Positions 16,304 through 24,889 of a DNA stretch of 31,212 nt are shown in pieces (the first letter of the stretch is position 1; each line of letters starts with the position of its first letter). The stretch is from Galbibacter sp035306585 (GTDB lineage: Bacteria > Bacteroidota > Bacteroidia > Flavobacteriales > Flavobacteriaceae): the NCBI RefSeq assembly GCF_035306585.1, contig NZ_DATGNU010000024.1:1-31212 (forward strand). The letters run 5' to 3'. Position numbers and translations under genes: made by a program. The notes beneath the pieces were generated by a model. It was given only the letters and a program-made list of their open reading frames with translations. It did not search any database and was not told the origin of the DNA.

Positions 16304-16755
16304 GCTCTTTAGAAAGAGAGTGTGAGCTGAATTCTGTGGTTGTTACTTTTACTGGTGACTATTTTAAAGTAATGTGGTACCCCCAAAAATGGAGAACAAC
16401 CAGAGAGCGTTTAATTTACTAAGCCTGCCCTCCTTTTTTAGGTGGATTATTCTATTGACTTGTTTTGTTGCTCTAAAATTAATGATTTCAATAAGGCTCT
16501 TCCAGGGCCGTATCCTGTAGATAATGTAATTGTTCTTACCTCCCATTTTAATGGATATCTTTATATTTTCCCGTTTTTGAGCAGCTTTTCGGATGCTTAC
16601 CTATACGACCTAAAAGGTCTCGAAGGTTCTGTTATTGTTGTAAAGTATGCTACATTCCGATGACCTTAGTGTGAGAAGCATTAGAAGGGGAAGCAGATTC
16701 ATCTTTTCTCAAAAGGATGGATTTTTTCTATTTCCTTCATTTAAAAAGAGCGCAT
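16304..16755. other. Gene-poor gap with no recognised gene
   Basis: About 450 bases between the terminators of the OmpA-family gene and glyA. The only open frames are a GTG-started one of 73 codons on the plus strand (16442-16663) and a 60-codon one on the minus strand (16364-16546), overlapping each other. Neither product shows a domain, signal peptide or membrane segment I recognise, and neither has a good upstream -7 box. Composition is less AT-rich than the true spacers nearby, which suggests a decayed gene or a non-coding RNA, but no remnant is identifiable. Confidence 0.4.
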
Positions 16756-16788
16756 AAAAAACCTCTAAAGATTTATCTCTAGAGGTTT
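16756..16788 (-). terminator. Intrinsic terminator of glyA
   Basis: On the minus strand AAACCTCTA (complement of 16780-16788) pairs with TAGAGGTTT (complement of 16759-16767) and runs into a T-tract at 16756-16760. It lies just beyond the glyA stop codon. Confidence 0.75.
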
Positions 16789-16815
16789 ATAGCTATTATA
16801 ATTTGTGTAATTTAA

Positions 16816-18090
16816 TTAAGCTTTAAATAAAGGTCTATGTATCATTAAATCACGAACTTCACCTTTGATAGCCTCTAGGACAGCTTCATCAGATCTATTA
16901 GATAATGCGCGGTCTATTAAGTCAACGATTCCAACTACCTCTTCTTCATTAAGTCCGCGAGTAGTTACAGCAGAGACTCCAATTCGAATACCACTAGTAA
17001 CAAATGGACTTTTATCATCAAATGGGACCATGTTTTTATTCACGGTGATATTGGCTTTTCCTAAGGCGGCTTCTGCATCTTTCCCAGAAATGTCTTTGTT
17101 TCTTAGATCAATCAGCATCATGTGATTGTCAGTGCCGTCAGAAATAATATTATATCCTTTTTCTACGAAAGCTTTAGCCATTGCAGCGGCATTTTTCTTC
17201 ACCTGAACTATATAATGTAAGAAATCCTCGGAAAGCGCCTCCCCAAAAGCGATTGCTTTTGCAGCTATGATATGCTCTAGTGGGCCTCCTTGGTTTCCAG
17301 GGAAAACTGCACTATCTAACAAAGAGGACATCATTCGAAGACTTCCATTTTTAAGCCTGATACCAAATGGGTTCTCAAAGTCTTTTCCCATTAAGATCAA
17401 ACCTCCTCTAGGTCCTCTAAGGGTTTTATGTGTAGTTGTTGTTACAATATGGCAATGAGGAATAGGATCACTTAAAACCCCTTTCGCGATCAATCCCGCA
17501 GGATGAGAAATGTCAGCAAATAAAATAGCTCCTACTTGGTCAGCAATTTCTCTGAATTTTTTAAAGTCTATATCTCTTGAATATGCAGAGGCACCTGCGA
17601 TAATTAATTTTGGTTGTTCTTTTTTAGCTACCTCTAAGATATTGTCATAATTCAATCGTCCTGTTTCCTTCTCTACTCCATAAAAGACTGGATTGTATAG
17701 TTTCCCAGAGAAGTTTACTGGGGAACCATGCGTGAGGTGGCCACCGTGAGATAGGTCAAAACCTAAAATTTTATCACCCGGCTTTAAGCAAGCGGCAAAT
17801 ACAGCTGTGTTTGCTTGTGAACCACTATGAGGTTGAACATTGGCATAGGCTGCTCCGAATAATTCCTTAGCTCTGTCAATAGCAATACTCTCGACAACAT
17901 CAACTACCTCACAACCTCCGTAGTATCGTTTTCCAGGATAGCCTTCGGCATATTTGTTTGTTAATACAGATCCTGCCGCTTCCATGACTTGTTCACTAAC
18001 AAAGTTTTCGGATGCAATAAGTTCTATCCCCTCTAATTGGCGCTGCTTTTCAGCTTCAATAAGTTCAAAAATTTGATTGTCTCTTTTCAT
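16816..18090 (-). CDS. glyA: Serine hydroxymethyltransferase
   Basis: A PLP enzyme interconverting serine plus tetrahydrofolate with glycine plus 5,10-methylene-tetrahydrofolate, the main source of one-carbon units. The PLP lysine is K222 in the signature VTTTTHKTLRGPRGG. Other family features are ELIASENF (23-30), NKYAEGYPGKRYYGG (45-59), QPHSGSQANTAVF (86-98) and the DISHPAGLIAKG stretch (193-204) holding the cofactor Asp and His. At 424 residues it is of typical bacterial length. On the minus strand, a TATTTTTG -7 box lies at 18118-18125, 28 bases before the ATG. The gene appears monocistronic and is divergent from fahA. Confidence 0.97.
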   Translation of the reverse strand: MKRDNQIFELIEAEKQRQLEGIELIASENFVSEQVMEAAGSVLTNKYAEGYPGKRYYGGCEVVDVVESIAIDRAKELFGAAYANVQPHSGSQANTAVFAACLKPGDKILGFDLSHGGHLTHGSPVNFSGKLYNPVFYGVEKETGRLNYDNILEVAKKEQPKLIIAGASAYSRDIDFKKFREIADQVGAILFADISHPAGLIAKGVLSDPIPHCHIVTTTTHKTLRGPRGGLILMGKDFENPFGIRLKNGSLRMMSSLLDSAVFPGNQGGPLEHIIAAKAIAFGEALSEDFLHYIVQVKKNAAAMAKAFVEKGYNIISDGTDNHMMLIDLRNKDISGKDAEAALGKANITVNKNMVPFDDKSPFVTSGIRIGVSAVTTRGLNEEEVVGIVDLIDRALSNRSDEAVLEAIKGEVRDLMIHRPLFKA

Positions 18091-18117
18091 TTTGAGTTGT
18101 TATCGTTAAAGAAAGTT

Positions 18118-18125
18118 CAAAAATA
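18118..18125 (-). promoter_or_regulatory. -7 box of the glyA promoter
   Basis: The minus strand reads TATTTTTG, fitting TAnnTTTG, 28 bases before the glyA ATG. No convincing -33 element is seen. Confidence 0.4.
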
Positions 18126-18201
18126 TAAAATACATTCGGTAAATTAATATAAATTAATACCTTTAAATCCTAATTAACAACTCATATCTAATAATTTTGT
18201 T

Positions 18202-19494
18202 ATGTCTCAAACAGCAAACGATCCTCATAGAAAATCCTGGATACCTGTTCCCTCCGATTCCGATTTCCCAATACAAAATATCCCCTTTGGCGTTTTCTTA
18301 ACCAGAGACGATGTGATAACTATAGGCACTCGAATCGGAGACACCGCTATTGATCTTGGAGCACTTCATCAATTAGGATATTTTAGAGACATTCCTTTAA
18401 CTGATGATATTTTTTTACAGGATACTCTGAATGACTTTATATCCGACGGACAAAAAACTTGGAGGTTAGTTCGAAATTGTATTGCCAATCTTTTTGATCA
18501 AAAAAATAAAGAGTTACAAAACAATGCCGATCATAGAAAGATCGTTCTATTTAACCTTGATGAAATAGAGATGCAACTTCCAGTGCAAATTGGAGATTAT
18601 ACTGATTTCTATAGCAGTAAGGAACACGCGACCAATGTTGGAAGTATGTTTAGAGACCCGAACAATGCGTTACTTCCGAACTGGCTTCATGTGCCAGTGG
18701 GATATCATGGTAGAAGCTCAACAATTGTTCCTAGCGGAATTCCGATTCATCGCCCTATGGGACAAACGTTACCTCAGGGCGCAGAAACACCCATATTTGG
18801 TCCTTCTAAATTAGTTGATTTTGAATTGGAGATGGCCTTTATCACTACCGATGCCAATCAATTAGGAGAACCTATACCAGTAGATGAGGCAGAAGATTAT
18901 ATTTTTGGGATGGTATTATTTAATGATTGGAGTGCTAGAGATATTCAAAAATGGGAGTATGTACCTTTAGGGCCATTTCTGGCCAAAAACTTTGCTTCTT
19001 CAATTTCACCATGGATTGTGACCTTAGATGCTTTAGAGCCTTTTAGGGTGGAGAGTCCAAGACAGGATCCTACCCCCCTGCCTTATTTGCAATATAGTGG
19101 GAAGAAGAGCTTTGACATCCACTTGGAGGTAGATCTTAGCACTGAAAACACTCCACCACAAACCATCACAAAAAGTAACTTTAAATATCTCTATTGGAAT
19201 ATGTCCCAACAATTAGCCCACCATACCGTAAATGGCTGCAAGGTTAACAGTGGTGATATGATGGGCAGTGGTACAATATCTGGTCCTACGAAAGATTCCT
19301 ATGGTTCTATGTTAGAACTTACCTGGAAAGGCGAAAATCCCATTGAGTTAGCCGATGGATCTAAGCGTAAATTTATAGAAGATGGGGATACTGTAACCTT
19401 TAGAGGCTACTGCAAAAATAATGACGTTCGAATTGGTTTTGGGGAGGTTTCTAATAAATTACTCCCTGCTTTTTACACCAAAAAAAGAAAATGA
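18202..19494 (+). CDS. fahA: Fumarylacetoacetase
   Basis: The last enzyme of tyrosine and phenylalanine breakdown, hydrolysing fumarylacetoacetate to fumarate and acetoacetate. The 430-residue length matches the full FAH enzyme, not the shorter FAH-fold hydrolases. Metal and catalytic residues are visible in GDYTDFYSSKEHATNVG (131-147): D135 and H142, spaced exactly as the metal Asp and catalytic His of the mammalian enzyme. VPVGYHGRSSTIVPSG (164-179) and SARDIQKWEYVPLGPFLAKNF are also diagnostic. No other homogentisate-pathway gene is in the window, so the rest of the pathway is encoded elsewhere. It is convergent with ytxJ and shares a terminator with it. Confidence 0.96.
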   Translation: MSQTANDPHRKSWIPVPSDSDFPIQNIPFGVFLTRDDVITIGTRIGDTAIDLGALHQLGYFRDIPLTDDIFLQDTLNDFISDGQKTWRLVRNCIANLFDQKNKELQNNADHRKIVLFNLDEIEMQLPVQIGDYTDFYSSKEHATNVGSMFRDPNNALLPNWLHVPVGYHGRSSTIVPSGIPIHRPMGQTLPQGAETPIFGPSKLVDFELEMAFITTDANQLGEPIPVDEAEDYIFGMVLFNDWSARDIQKWEYVPLGPFLAKNFASSISPWIVTLDALEPFRVESPRQDPTPLPYLQYSGKKSFDIHLEVDLSTENTPPQTITKSNFKYLYWNMSQQLAHHTVNGCKVNSGDMMGSGTISGPTKDSYGSMLELTWKGENPIELADGSKRKFIEDGDTVTFRGYCKNNDVRIGFGEVSNKLLPAFYTKKRK

Positions 19495-19501
19495 TACGTA
19501 T

Positions 19502-19543
19502 AAAATCTTATTCAAGGAGTTAAAATTCCTTAAATAAGATTTT
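19502..19543. terminator. Bidirectional terminator between fahA and ytxJ
   Basis: AAAATCTTATT (19502-19512) and AAGGA (19514-19518) pair with TCCTT (19527-19531) and AATAAGATTTT (19533-19543), with one C/A mismatch. A and T tracts at both ends suit termination in both directions. The ytxJ stop codon (19530-19532) is inside the right arm. Confidence 0.82.
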
Positions 19544-19916
19544 GTATTTCAGCCGCATTAATACGACCATGAGAATCCGAATATATGACTTTGGAATCTT
19601 TAATCAGTATTGCTTGTGGGCTTTGATGAATTACATCAAAGCGTGTTGCGATCTCATTCGAGATGCCTCTATGATTTAAGATGTCCAAAAAGTACACGGA
19701 TACTTTTGCTGGATCTGGGGTGAATTCAGATTCGAAATTCTTCAGGCTAAACCGACTTATTCCACAGCGAGTACTGTGCTTAAAAATAAGTACAAATCGT
19801 GTTTTGGATTCCTCCACCAGTTGATCTATTTGTTCGAATTGATCGAGTGAAATCCATGGGAAATTTTCTTTCGGAATTGAATCCTTAGAACCAAAGATGG
19901 TATTAAAAAAAGCCAT
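19530..19916 (-). CDS. ytxJ: YtxJ-type monothiol bacilliredoxin
   Basis: A thioredoxin-fold protein thought to remove bacillithiol from protein cysteines. The 128-residue product has the family core FVLIFKHSTRCGISRFSLKNFE (41-62), with a single active cysteine C51 in a C-x-x-S context instead of the thioredoxin CxxC. It also has the IATRFDVIHQSPQAILIKDSKVIY segment containing the cis-proline region (SPQ). This supports bacillithiol as the low-molecular-weight thiol of the organism. The gene is divergent from clpB across a 139-base region with several dyads, so both may respond to a shared stress signal. The stop codon is buried in a bidirectional terminator. Confidence 0.88.
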   Translation of the reverse strand: MAFFNTIFGSKDSIPKENFPWISLDQFEQIDQLVEESKTRFVLIFKHSTRCGISRFSLKNFESEFTPDPAKVSVYFLDILNHRGISNEIATRFDVIHQSPQAILIKDSKVIYSDSHGRINAAEIQNLI

Positions 19917-19937
19917 AACTTTAAGAGTGTTTATCTA

Positions 19938-20001
19938 CGCTATTTTTATAGCGACATTATGTCATTTGTGTAGCGCCAAACAACAGACATTTTGTCATTT
20001 G
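19938..20001. promoter_or_regulatory. Paired dyads in the ytxJ-clpB divergent region
   Basis: Two near-identical 16-base elements, GACATTATGTCATTTG (19953-19968) and GACATTTTGTCATTTG (19986-20001), share the inverted repeat GACA-N3-TGTC plus a downstream ATTTG. Their starts are 33 bases apart, about three helical turns. A further dyad, CGCTAT-TTTT-ATAGCG, occupies 19938-19953 and touches the first element. The second element overlaps the predicted -33 element of clpB, as an operator or activator site would. Confidence 0.55.
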
Positions 20002-20022
20002 CCTGATTCGGTATATATTTTG
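19991..20022 (+). promoter_or_regulatory. Predicted clpB promoter
   Basis: TTTG at 19991-19994 is followed after 19 bases by TATATTTTG at 20014-20022, which matches the Bacteroidota promoter TTTG-N19-TAnnTTTG except for one extra base inside the -7 box. The -33 element is inside the second GACA-N3-TGTC dyad. The leader to the ATG at 20056 would be about 28 bases. Confidence 0.5.
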
Positions 20023-20055
20023 CTTAACTCAGTTTGAAACAAATTAAACAAAAAA

Positions 20056-22662
20056 ATGAATTTAAACAACTTTACAATAAAATCTCAAGAAACCATACAA
20101 CAATCACAACAGATTGCCCAAAGTTATGGTCACCAGATTATAGAAAACGAACACATTTTCAGAGCGCTCTTTGATGTGGATGATAACGTACTCCCTTTTT
20201 TACTCAAAAAGCTCGATGTGAATGTGAGTTTGCTTAGGCAGATTTTAGAAAGCACCTTACAAAGTTATCCAAAAGTGGAAGGTGGGGATTTACAACTCTC
20301 AAGAGAGGCAGCCTCTACTCTAACTCAAGCGGGTAATATTGCTAAAAAAATGCAAGACGAATTTGTTTCAATCGAGCATTTGATTCTTGCGCTTTTTAAA
20401 TCCAAAAGTAAAATCGCTCAAATTTTAAAGGATCAAGGAGTTACCGAAAAAGATTTACAAGCTAGTATAACTGAACTTCGAAAAGGAGAACGAGTTACCT
20501 CAGCTAGTGCAGAAGAAACTTATAACGCCTTAAATAAATACGCTAATAATCTAAACCAGTTAGCCAATGATGGAAAATTAGACCCAGTCATTGGCCGTGA
20601 TGAAGAAATTAGGCGAGTATTACAAATTCTCTCGCGTAGAACTAAAAACAATCCCATGCTCGTGGGGGAACCTGGGGTAGGAAAAACTGCTATTGCAGAA
20701 GGATTGGCCCACCGAATTATACAGGGAGACGTTCCTGAAAACCTACAGGATAAACAGATCTTCTCTCTAGATATGGGCGCCTTGATTGCTGGGGCAAAAT
20801 ATAAGGGGGAGTTTGAGGAACGTCTAAAGTCAGTCATTAAAGAGGTAACCACCTCCGATGGTGATATTGTGCTATTTATCGATGAGATCCACACTCTTGT
20901 TGGCGCAGGAGGTGGTCAAGGAGCCATGGATGCTGCAAACATATTAAAACCAGCATTAGCTCGTGGAGAGTTAAGAGCCATAGGAGCTACTACCTTGGAT
21001 GAATACCAGAAGTACTTCGAACAGGACAAAGCGCTGGAGCGTCGTTTCCAAAAGGTTATAGTAGATGAGCCAGATACTGAAAGTGCGATTTCGATTTTAA
21101 GAGGTATTAAAGAGAAGTATGAGACGCATCATAAGGTTCGTATTAAAGATGAGGCTATTATTGCAGCGGTCGAACTCTCTGAACGCTATATCACCAATCG
21201 ATTTTTGCCAGATAAAGCGATTGATTTAATGGACGAAGCTGCCTCTAAGTTGCGAATGGAAATCAATTCCAAGCCAGAGGAATTGGATGTGTTGGATCGA
21301 AAAATCATGCAACTAGAGATTGAAATTGAAGCCATTAAAAGGGAGAATGATGAGCAAAAGCTTAAATCACTCCATGGTGAGCTTGCCAATTTAAAAGATG
21401 ACCGAAAAGAAGTTTATGCCAAATGGAGAAGTGAAAAGGATGTTGTGGATGCTATTCAAACTACTAAGGAGGAGTTAGAGAATTTAAAAATAGAGGCAGA
21501 AAGAGCTGAACGAGAAGGCGACTATGGAAAGGTTGCTGAAATCCGGTATGGTAAAACACAACAGGCCCAGGATCGTTTAAATAAGCTCCAGGATCAATTA
21601 GAGAAGGAACAATCCTCGGGTACAAATCTTATAAAGGAGGAAGTCACCAATGAAGATATTGCTGAAGTAGTGGCAAAATGGACCGGAATTCCGGTGACAA
21701 AAATGCTACAAAGTGAACGCGAAAAGCTATTGAGTCTAGAGGATCAATTACACAAAAGAGTGGTTGGCCAGCACCAGGCGATAGAGTCTGTTTCTGATGC
21801 CATTAGAAGAAGTCGCTCAGGGCTACAGGACACTAATCGGCCCATTGGATCCTTCTTGTTCTTGGGAACTACCGGTGTAGGAAAGACAGAATTAGCAAAA
21901 GCTCTAGCAGAATATCTTTTTGATGATGAGTCTGCAATGACACGCATTGATATGAGTGAATACCAAGAGCGTCACGCGGTGAGTCGTTTAATCGGAGCAC
22001 CTCCAGGGTATGTTGGTTATGATGAAGGGGGGCAACTCACCGAAGCGGTCCGAAGAAAACCATATTCTGTGGTTCTTTTGGATGAAATTGAAAAGGCACA
22101 CCCAGATACTTTTAATATTCTGTTACAGGTGCTGGACGAAGGAAGGCTCACTGATTCTAAAGGACGTTTAGCTGACTTTAAAAACACCATTATCATCATG
22201 ACGAGCAACATAGGAAGTCAAATTATCCAAGAAAAATTTGAAACCTCAGATGATATCACAAGTGCAGCAGAGGCCGCGCGAGTGGAAGTTCTTGGATTAC
22301 TCAAGCAAAGTGTTAGACCAGAGTTTATAAATCGTATAGATGATATTGTGATGTTCACACCGTTAAGTATGGTGGATATCAAAGAAATTGTAGAATTACA
22401 ATTTAAACGGGTGGTCAGGATGGTTGCTAAACAAAATATTACTTTAGATGCAACCCAGGAGGCTATTGAGCATCTATCAAGAGTAGGATTTGATCCACAA
22501 TATGGTGCTAGACCAGTAAAACGGGTTATCCAGAAAGAAGTGCTCAATAAGCTTTCCAAGGAAATTCTAAGTGGAAGGGTCAGTGCAGAAAGCATTATTC
22601 TGTTGGATGAATTTGATGGTGAACTTGTTTTTAGGAACCAGACAGATTTAATAGAAAATTAA
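20056..22662 (+). CDS. clpB: ATP-dependent disaggregase ClpB
   Basis: A hexameric AAA+ chaperone that pulls polypeptides out of aggregates together with DnaK. Domains in order: Clp N domain (1-145), AAA1 with Walker A GEPGVGKTA (204-212) and Walker B LFIDEIH, the coiled-coil middle domain (about 400-525, highly charged, containing EAERAEREGDYGKVAEIRYG) that distinguishes ClpB from ClpA and ClpC, AAA2 with Walker A GTTGVGKTE (around 603-611) and pore loop GYVGYDEGG, and a C-terminal domain with the FDPQYGARPVKRVIQ sensor-2 arginine region. At 868 residues it is of normal length. The promoter region carries two matching dyads shared with divergent ytxJ. It appears to be a single-gene unit. Confidence 0.97.
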   Translation: MNLNNFTIKSQETIQQSQQIAQSYGHQIIENEHIFRALFDVDDNVLPFLLKKLDVNVSLLRQILESTLQSYPKVEGGDLQLSREAASTLTQAGNIAKKMQDEFVSIEHLILALFKSKSKIAQILKDQGVTEKDLQASITELRKGERVTSASAEETYNALNKYANNLNQLANDGKLDPVIGRDEEIRRVLQILSRRTKNNPMLVGEPGVGKTAIAEGLAHRIIQGDVPENLQDKQIFSLDMGALIAGAKYKGEFEERLKSVIKEVTTSDGDIVLFIDEIHTLVGAGGGQGAMDAANILKPALARGELRAIGATTLDEYQKYFEQDKALERRFQKVIVDEPDTESAISILRGIKEKYETHHKVRIKDEAIIAAVELSERYITNRFLPDKAIDLMDEAASKLRMEINSKPEELDVLDRKIMQLEIEIEAIKRENDEQKLKSLHGELANLKDDRKEVYAKWRSEKDVVDAIQTTKEELENLKIEAERAEREGDYGKVAEIRYGKTQQAQDRLNKLQDQLEKEQSSGTNLIKEEVTNEDIAEVVAKWTGIPVTKMLQSEREKLLSLEDQLHKRVVGQHQAIESVSDAIRRSRSGLQDTNRPIGSFLFLGTTGVGKTELAKALAEYLFDDESAMTRIDMSEYQERHAVSRLIGAPPGYVGYDEGGQLTEAVRRKPYSVVLLDEIEKAHPDTFNILLQVLDEGRLTDSKGRLADFKNTIIIMTSNIGSQIIQEKFETSDDITSAAEAARVEVLGLLKQSVRPEFINRIDDIVMFTPLSMVDIKEIVELQFKRVVRMVAKQNITLDATQEAIEHLSRVGFDPQYGARPVKRVIQKEVLNKLSKEILSGRVSAESIILLDEFDGELVFRNQTDLIEN

Positions 22663-22801
22663 CACTGTATTGGTGTAAGTAGCTTTAAATTTGCCGACTT
22701 ATTAAATAGTTGAAAATTAAGTATATAATACAAGAAATATAAAGATAAAGTTAGGTAGTTCGTAAGGATTATTTAGTTTTAAGTTGGTTGGTTAGTTAAG
22801 G

Positions 22802-22826
22802 CACCCGTAGCAATTTGTTACGGGTG
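22802..22826 (+). terminator. Probable terminator downstream of clpB
   Basis: CACCCGTAGCAA pairs with TTGTTACGGGTG (one G/T wobble; the innermost pairs probably open as the loop), followed by TTCTTAATTT. It lies about 140 bases after the clpB stop, so the clpB transcript would have a long 3' UTR, and it lies 84 bases before the TetR gene. Confidence 0.5.
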
Positions 22827-22883
22827 TTCTTAATTTAAGACCTTATTTCTTTTAGAGGCAAATCATACCTAACAGTATTTTAT

Positions 22884-22891
22884 TATATTTG
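22884..22891 (+). promoter_or_regulatory. -7 box of the TetR-family gene
   Basis: TATATTTG is an exact TAnnTTTG match ending 18 bases before the ATG at 22910, so the leader would be only about 12 bases. A TTG within this box (22889) would otherwise read as an in-frame start; the overlap argues against it. Confidence 0.5.
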
Positions 22892-22909
22892 AGCTTCAAC
22901 ACTACTTCC

Positions 22910-23503
22910 ATGATCACTAAAGCAGAGAAAACCACACAGTATATTATTCGAACTGTAGCTCCCATCTTTAATAAAAAAGGATACGCAGCCACAAGCCTAA
23001 ATGATATAACAAAGGCCGCTGGTTTAACCAAAGGAGCTATCTACGGTAATTTTAAAAGTAAAGATGAAATTGCATTAAAAGCATTTAAGCATAATACCAC
23101 AATGGTATTGAGTCGAATAAGACAGTATATGGACAAAGGAAATACCCCTTTGGAACGACTGTTACACCTGGTGGAGTTTTATAAGAATTATTACGAGTTC
23201 ACCAATGATTTTGGAGGGTGTCCTATTATTAATACCGCTGTGGATGCTAAAAACACTCACCCTGCCCTACTTCAGCATGCCCAAGAAACCATTGCAACTA
23301 TTGAGAACCTTATTGCCGAACAAATTGAATATGGAAAACAAATCGGTGAGATTCGAAAAACTATCCCAGGTCCTGTTTATGGAAAACGTTTCTATAGTTT
23401 AATTCAAGGAGCTATTTTCATGAGTCAGACCACAGGAAAAAAAGAGTACACTACTGACTGTCTTAATGTTATTATAGATACCATTAATCAAAGGTTTAAG
23501 TAG
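22910..23503 (+). CDS. TetR/AcrR-family transcriptional regulator
   Basis: A repressor of the TetR family: an N-terminal helix-turn-helix (GYAATSLNDITKAAGLTKGAIYGNFKSKDEIALKAF, about residues 24-60 from the ATG) and a helical ligand-binding C-terminal half (MVLSRIRQYMDKGNTPLERLLHLVEFYKNYY, then NDFGGCPIINTAVDAKNTHPALLQHAQ), resembling the TetR_C_16-like or related group with the conserved GGCPI loop. From the ATG at 22910 it is 197 residues; the in-frame TTG at 22889 would add seven and lies inside the -7 box. It overlaps the 3' end of the convergent MFS gene by eight bases. A regulatory target is not evident; the neighbouring transporter is a possible candidate. Confidence 0.9.
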   Translation: MITKAEKTTQYIIRTVAPIFNKKGYAATSLNDITKAAGLTKGAIYGNFKSKDEIALKAFKHNTTMVLSRIRQYMDKGNTPLERLLHLVEFYKNYYEFTNDFGGCPIINTAVDAKNTHPALLQHAQETIATIENLIAEQIEYGKQIGEIRKTIPGPVYGKRFYSLIQGAIFMSQTTGKKEYTTDCLNVIIDTINQRFK

Positions 23504-24815
23504 CACTCTTTACTTCCTTTTCTCTAGGCACTCTTAAGAGTAAGAACATACCTAAGAAAAAGATTATCGCAACCAGAACAATGGAGGTTCGCATGCTTCC
23601 GGTAACTTGAGCGATAAATGCATATAAAAACATTCCAATGACAATTCCTATTTTTTCTGCGACGTCATAAAAACTAAAATACGACGCAGTATCTTTTGTT
23701 GGTGGTAAAAATTTAGAATAAGTAGACCTGGAAAGCGCTTGTATTCCTCCCATAACAAGACCCACCACTGCAGCAGTAATATAAAACTGGTTGGGGGTTA
23801 CTACAAAATACGCTACCATACACACTATTACCCAGATAAGGTTAATTCCAATTAATGTTTTAATATTTCCAAACCGAGCAGAGGCCCGTGAGGTGAGTAT
23901 AGCTCCAAGGACTGCTAGAAGTTGGATCAATAAGATACTTACGATTAAACCAGTGGTACGTTGACTATCACTCTCCCATGCAAGTTCTTCTTCTGCAAAA
24001 TAAGATGCCACCAGCATGACCGTTTGTACTCCCATACTATAGACAAAAAAAGCGGCTAAATAACGTTTTAAAGTTTTATTGGCTCCTAAGCCGCTCCATA
24101 CTTTTTTAAGCTCTTTAAACCCACTTAAAAGAATACCTTTGGTGACCCTTCCTTTGTTTCCGTTACCCTTTGGTAGGTAATAAAAGGAATATTGACTAAA
24201 CCCTGCCCACCATAAACCAACAAGTATAAAAGAAATTTTTGTCGGTTCTGTGGCACTTTCAAATCCGAACCATTCGAACTTTAAAATCATCACAAGATTA
24301 AGAATCAGTAGGATTACACTTCCAATATACCCTAAGGAATAGCCTTTTGCACTAATGGGATCTTGTTGCTCTACAAAGGCTATATCTGGTAAATAGGAAT
24401 TGTAAAAAACCAGACTTCCCCAAAATCCAATAAGGCCTAGGAGATAAACTCCGAGACTTAAGTATATTGCATCGAGGCTGAACCAATATAGTCCAATACT
24501 CGCCGCAGATCCTAGGTAACAGAAGAATTTAAGAAATACTTTTTTGTTGCCAACATAATCCGCAACTCCAGAGAGTAATGGAGTTAAAAATGAAACTATT
24601 AAAAATGCAAACGAAGTAACATAAGTAATAAGTGGGCCCCTGGCAATTTCTCCTCCAAAAATCGTTATTTTATCGATGCCTTCAGCCCTGAAGAGGGCTC
24701 CGTAAAATAATGGAAATATAGCAGAGGCAATGGTTAGGCTATAAACTGAATTAGCCCAATCGTAAAAGGCCCATGCATTAAGTAGTTTTTTGCTTCCTTT
24801 CTCTAATGGTTTCAT
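23496..24815 (-). CDS. MFS transporter, UMF1/Atg22-like group
   Basis: An inner-membrane transporter of 439 residues with about 12 predicted membrane helices. It belongs to the UMF1 (vacuole-effluxer Atg22-like) branch of the major facilitator superfamily, shown by the N-terminal signature NAWAFYDWANSVYSLTIASAIFP (13-35) and the LVMGGIQALSRSTYSKFLP segment (about 353-372), with a charged stretch following the sixth or seventh helix (KGNGNKGRVTKGILLSGFKELKKVW). Its substrate is not known for bacterial members. It lies downstream of the M48 gene but a hairpin in the 74-base gap (24832-24861) suggests separate transcripts. It ends inside the TetR gene's last codons. Confidence 0.9.
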   Translation of the reverse strand: MKPLEKGSKKLLNAWAFYDWANSVYSLTIASAIFPLFYGALFRAEGIDKITIFGGEIARGPLITYVTSFAFLIVSFLTPLLSGVADYVGNKKVFLKFFCYLGSAASIGLYWFSLDAIYLSLGVYLLGLIGFWGSLVFYNSYLPDIAFVEQQDPISAKGYSLGYIGSVILLILNLVMILKFEWFGFESATEPTKISFILVGLWWAGFSQYSFYYLPKGNGNKGRVTKGILLSGFKELKKVWSGLGANKTLKRYLAAFFVYSMGVQTVMLVASYFAEEELAWESDSQRTTGLIVSILLIQLLAVLGAILTSRASARFGNIKTLIGINLIWVIVCMVAYFVVTPNQFYITAAVVGLVMGGIQALSRSTYSKFLPPTKDTASYFSFYDVAEKIGIVIGMFLYAFIAQVTGSMRTSIVLVAIIFFLGMFLLLRVPREKEVKSAT

Positions 24816-24822
24816 GAAGTTA

Positions 24823-24861
24823 AAAATAATAGAGCAAGAGGTTTTGACACACCTCCTGCTC
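24823..24861 (-). terminator. Probable terminator of the M48 gene
   Basis: GAGCA and GAGGT (24832-24842) pair with ACCTC and TGCTC (24851-24861), with one A/C mismatch and an eight-base loop. On the minus strand it is followed by TATTATTTTT. It separates the M48 gene from the downstream MFS gene. Confidence 0.6.
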
Positions 24862-24889
24862 GATTGAAAAAAGCCTTATTTAATTGATA

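Noticed and set aside
16364..16546. 60-codon minus-strand frame in the same gap
   Set aside because: A stop lies directly upstream of its ATG, composition is not gene-like and no family is recognised.
16442..16663. GTG-started 73-codon frame in the OmpA-glyA gap
   Set aside because: No domain, signal peptide or promoter is visible and it overlaps an opposite frame of similar quality; I describe the gap but do not call a gene.
20520..20894. Open frame of 124 codons on the minus strand inside clpB
   Set aside because: It is fully antisense to the AAA1 domain of clpB, serine-rich low-quality protein, with no promoter or start context; it is a shadow of the conserved coding sequence. The same holds for 22218-22595 within AAA2.
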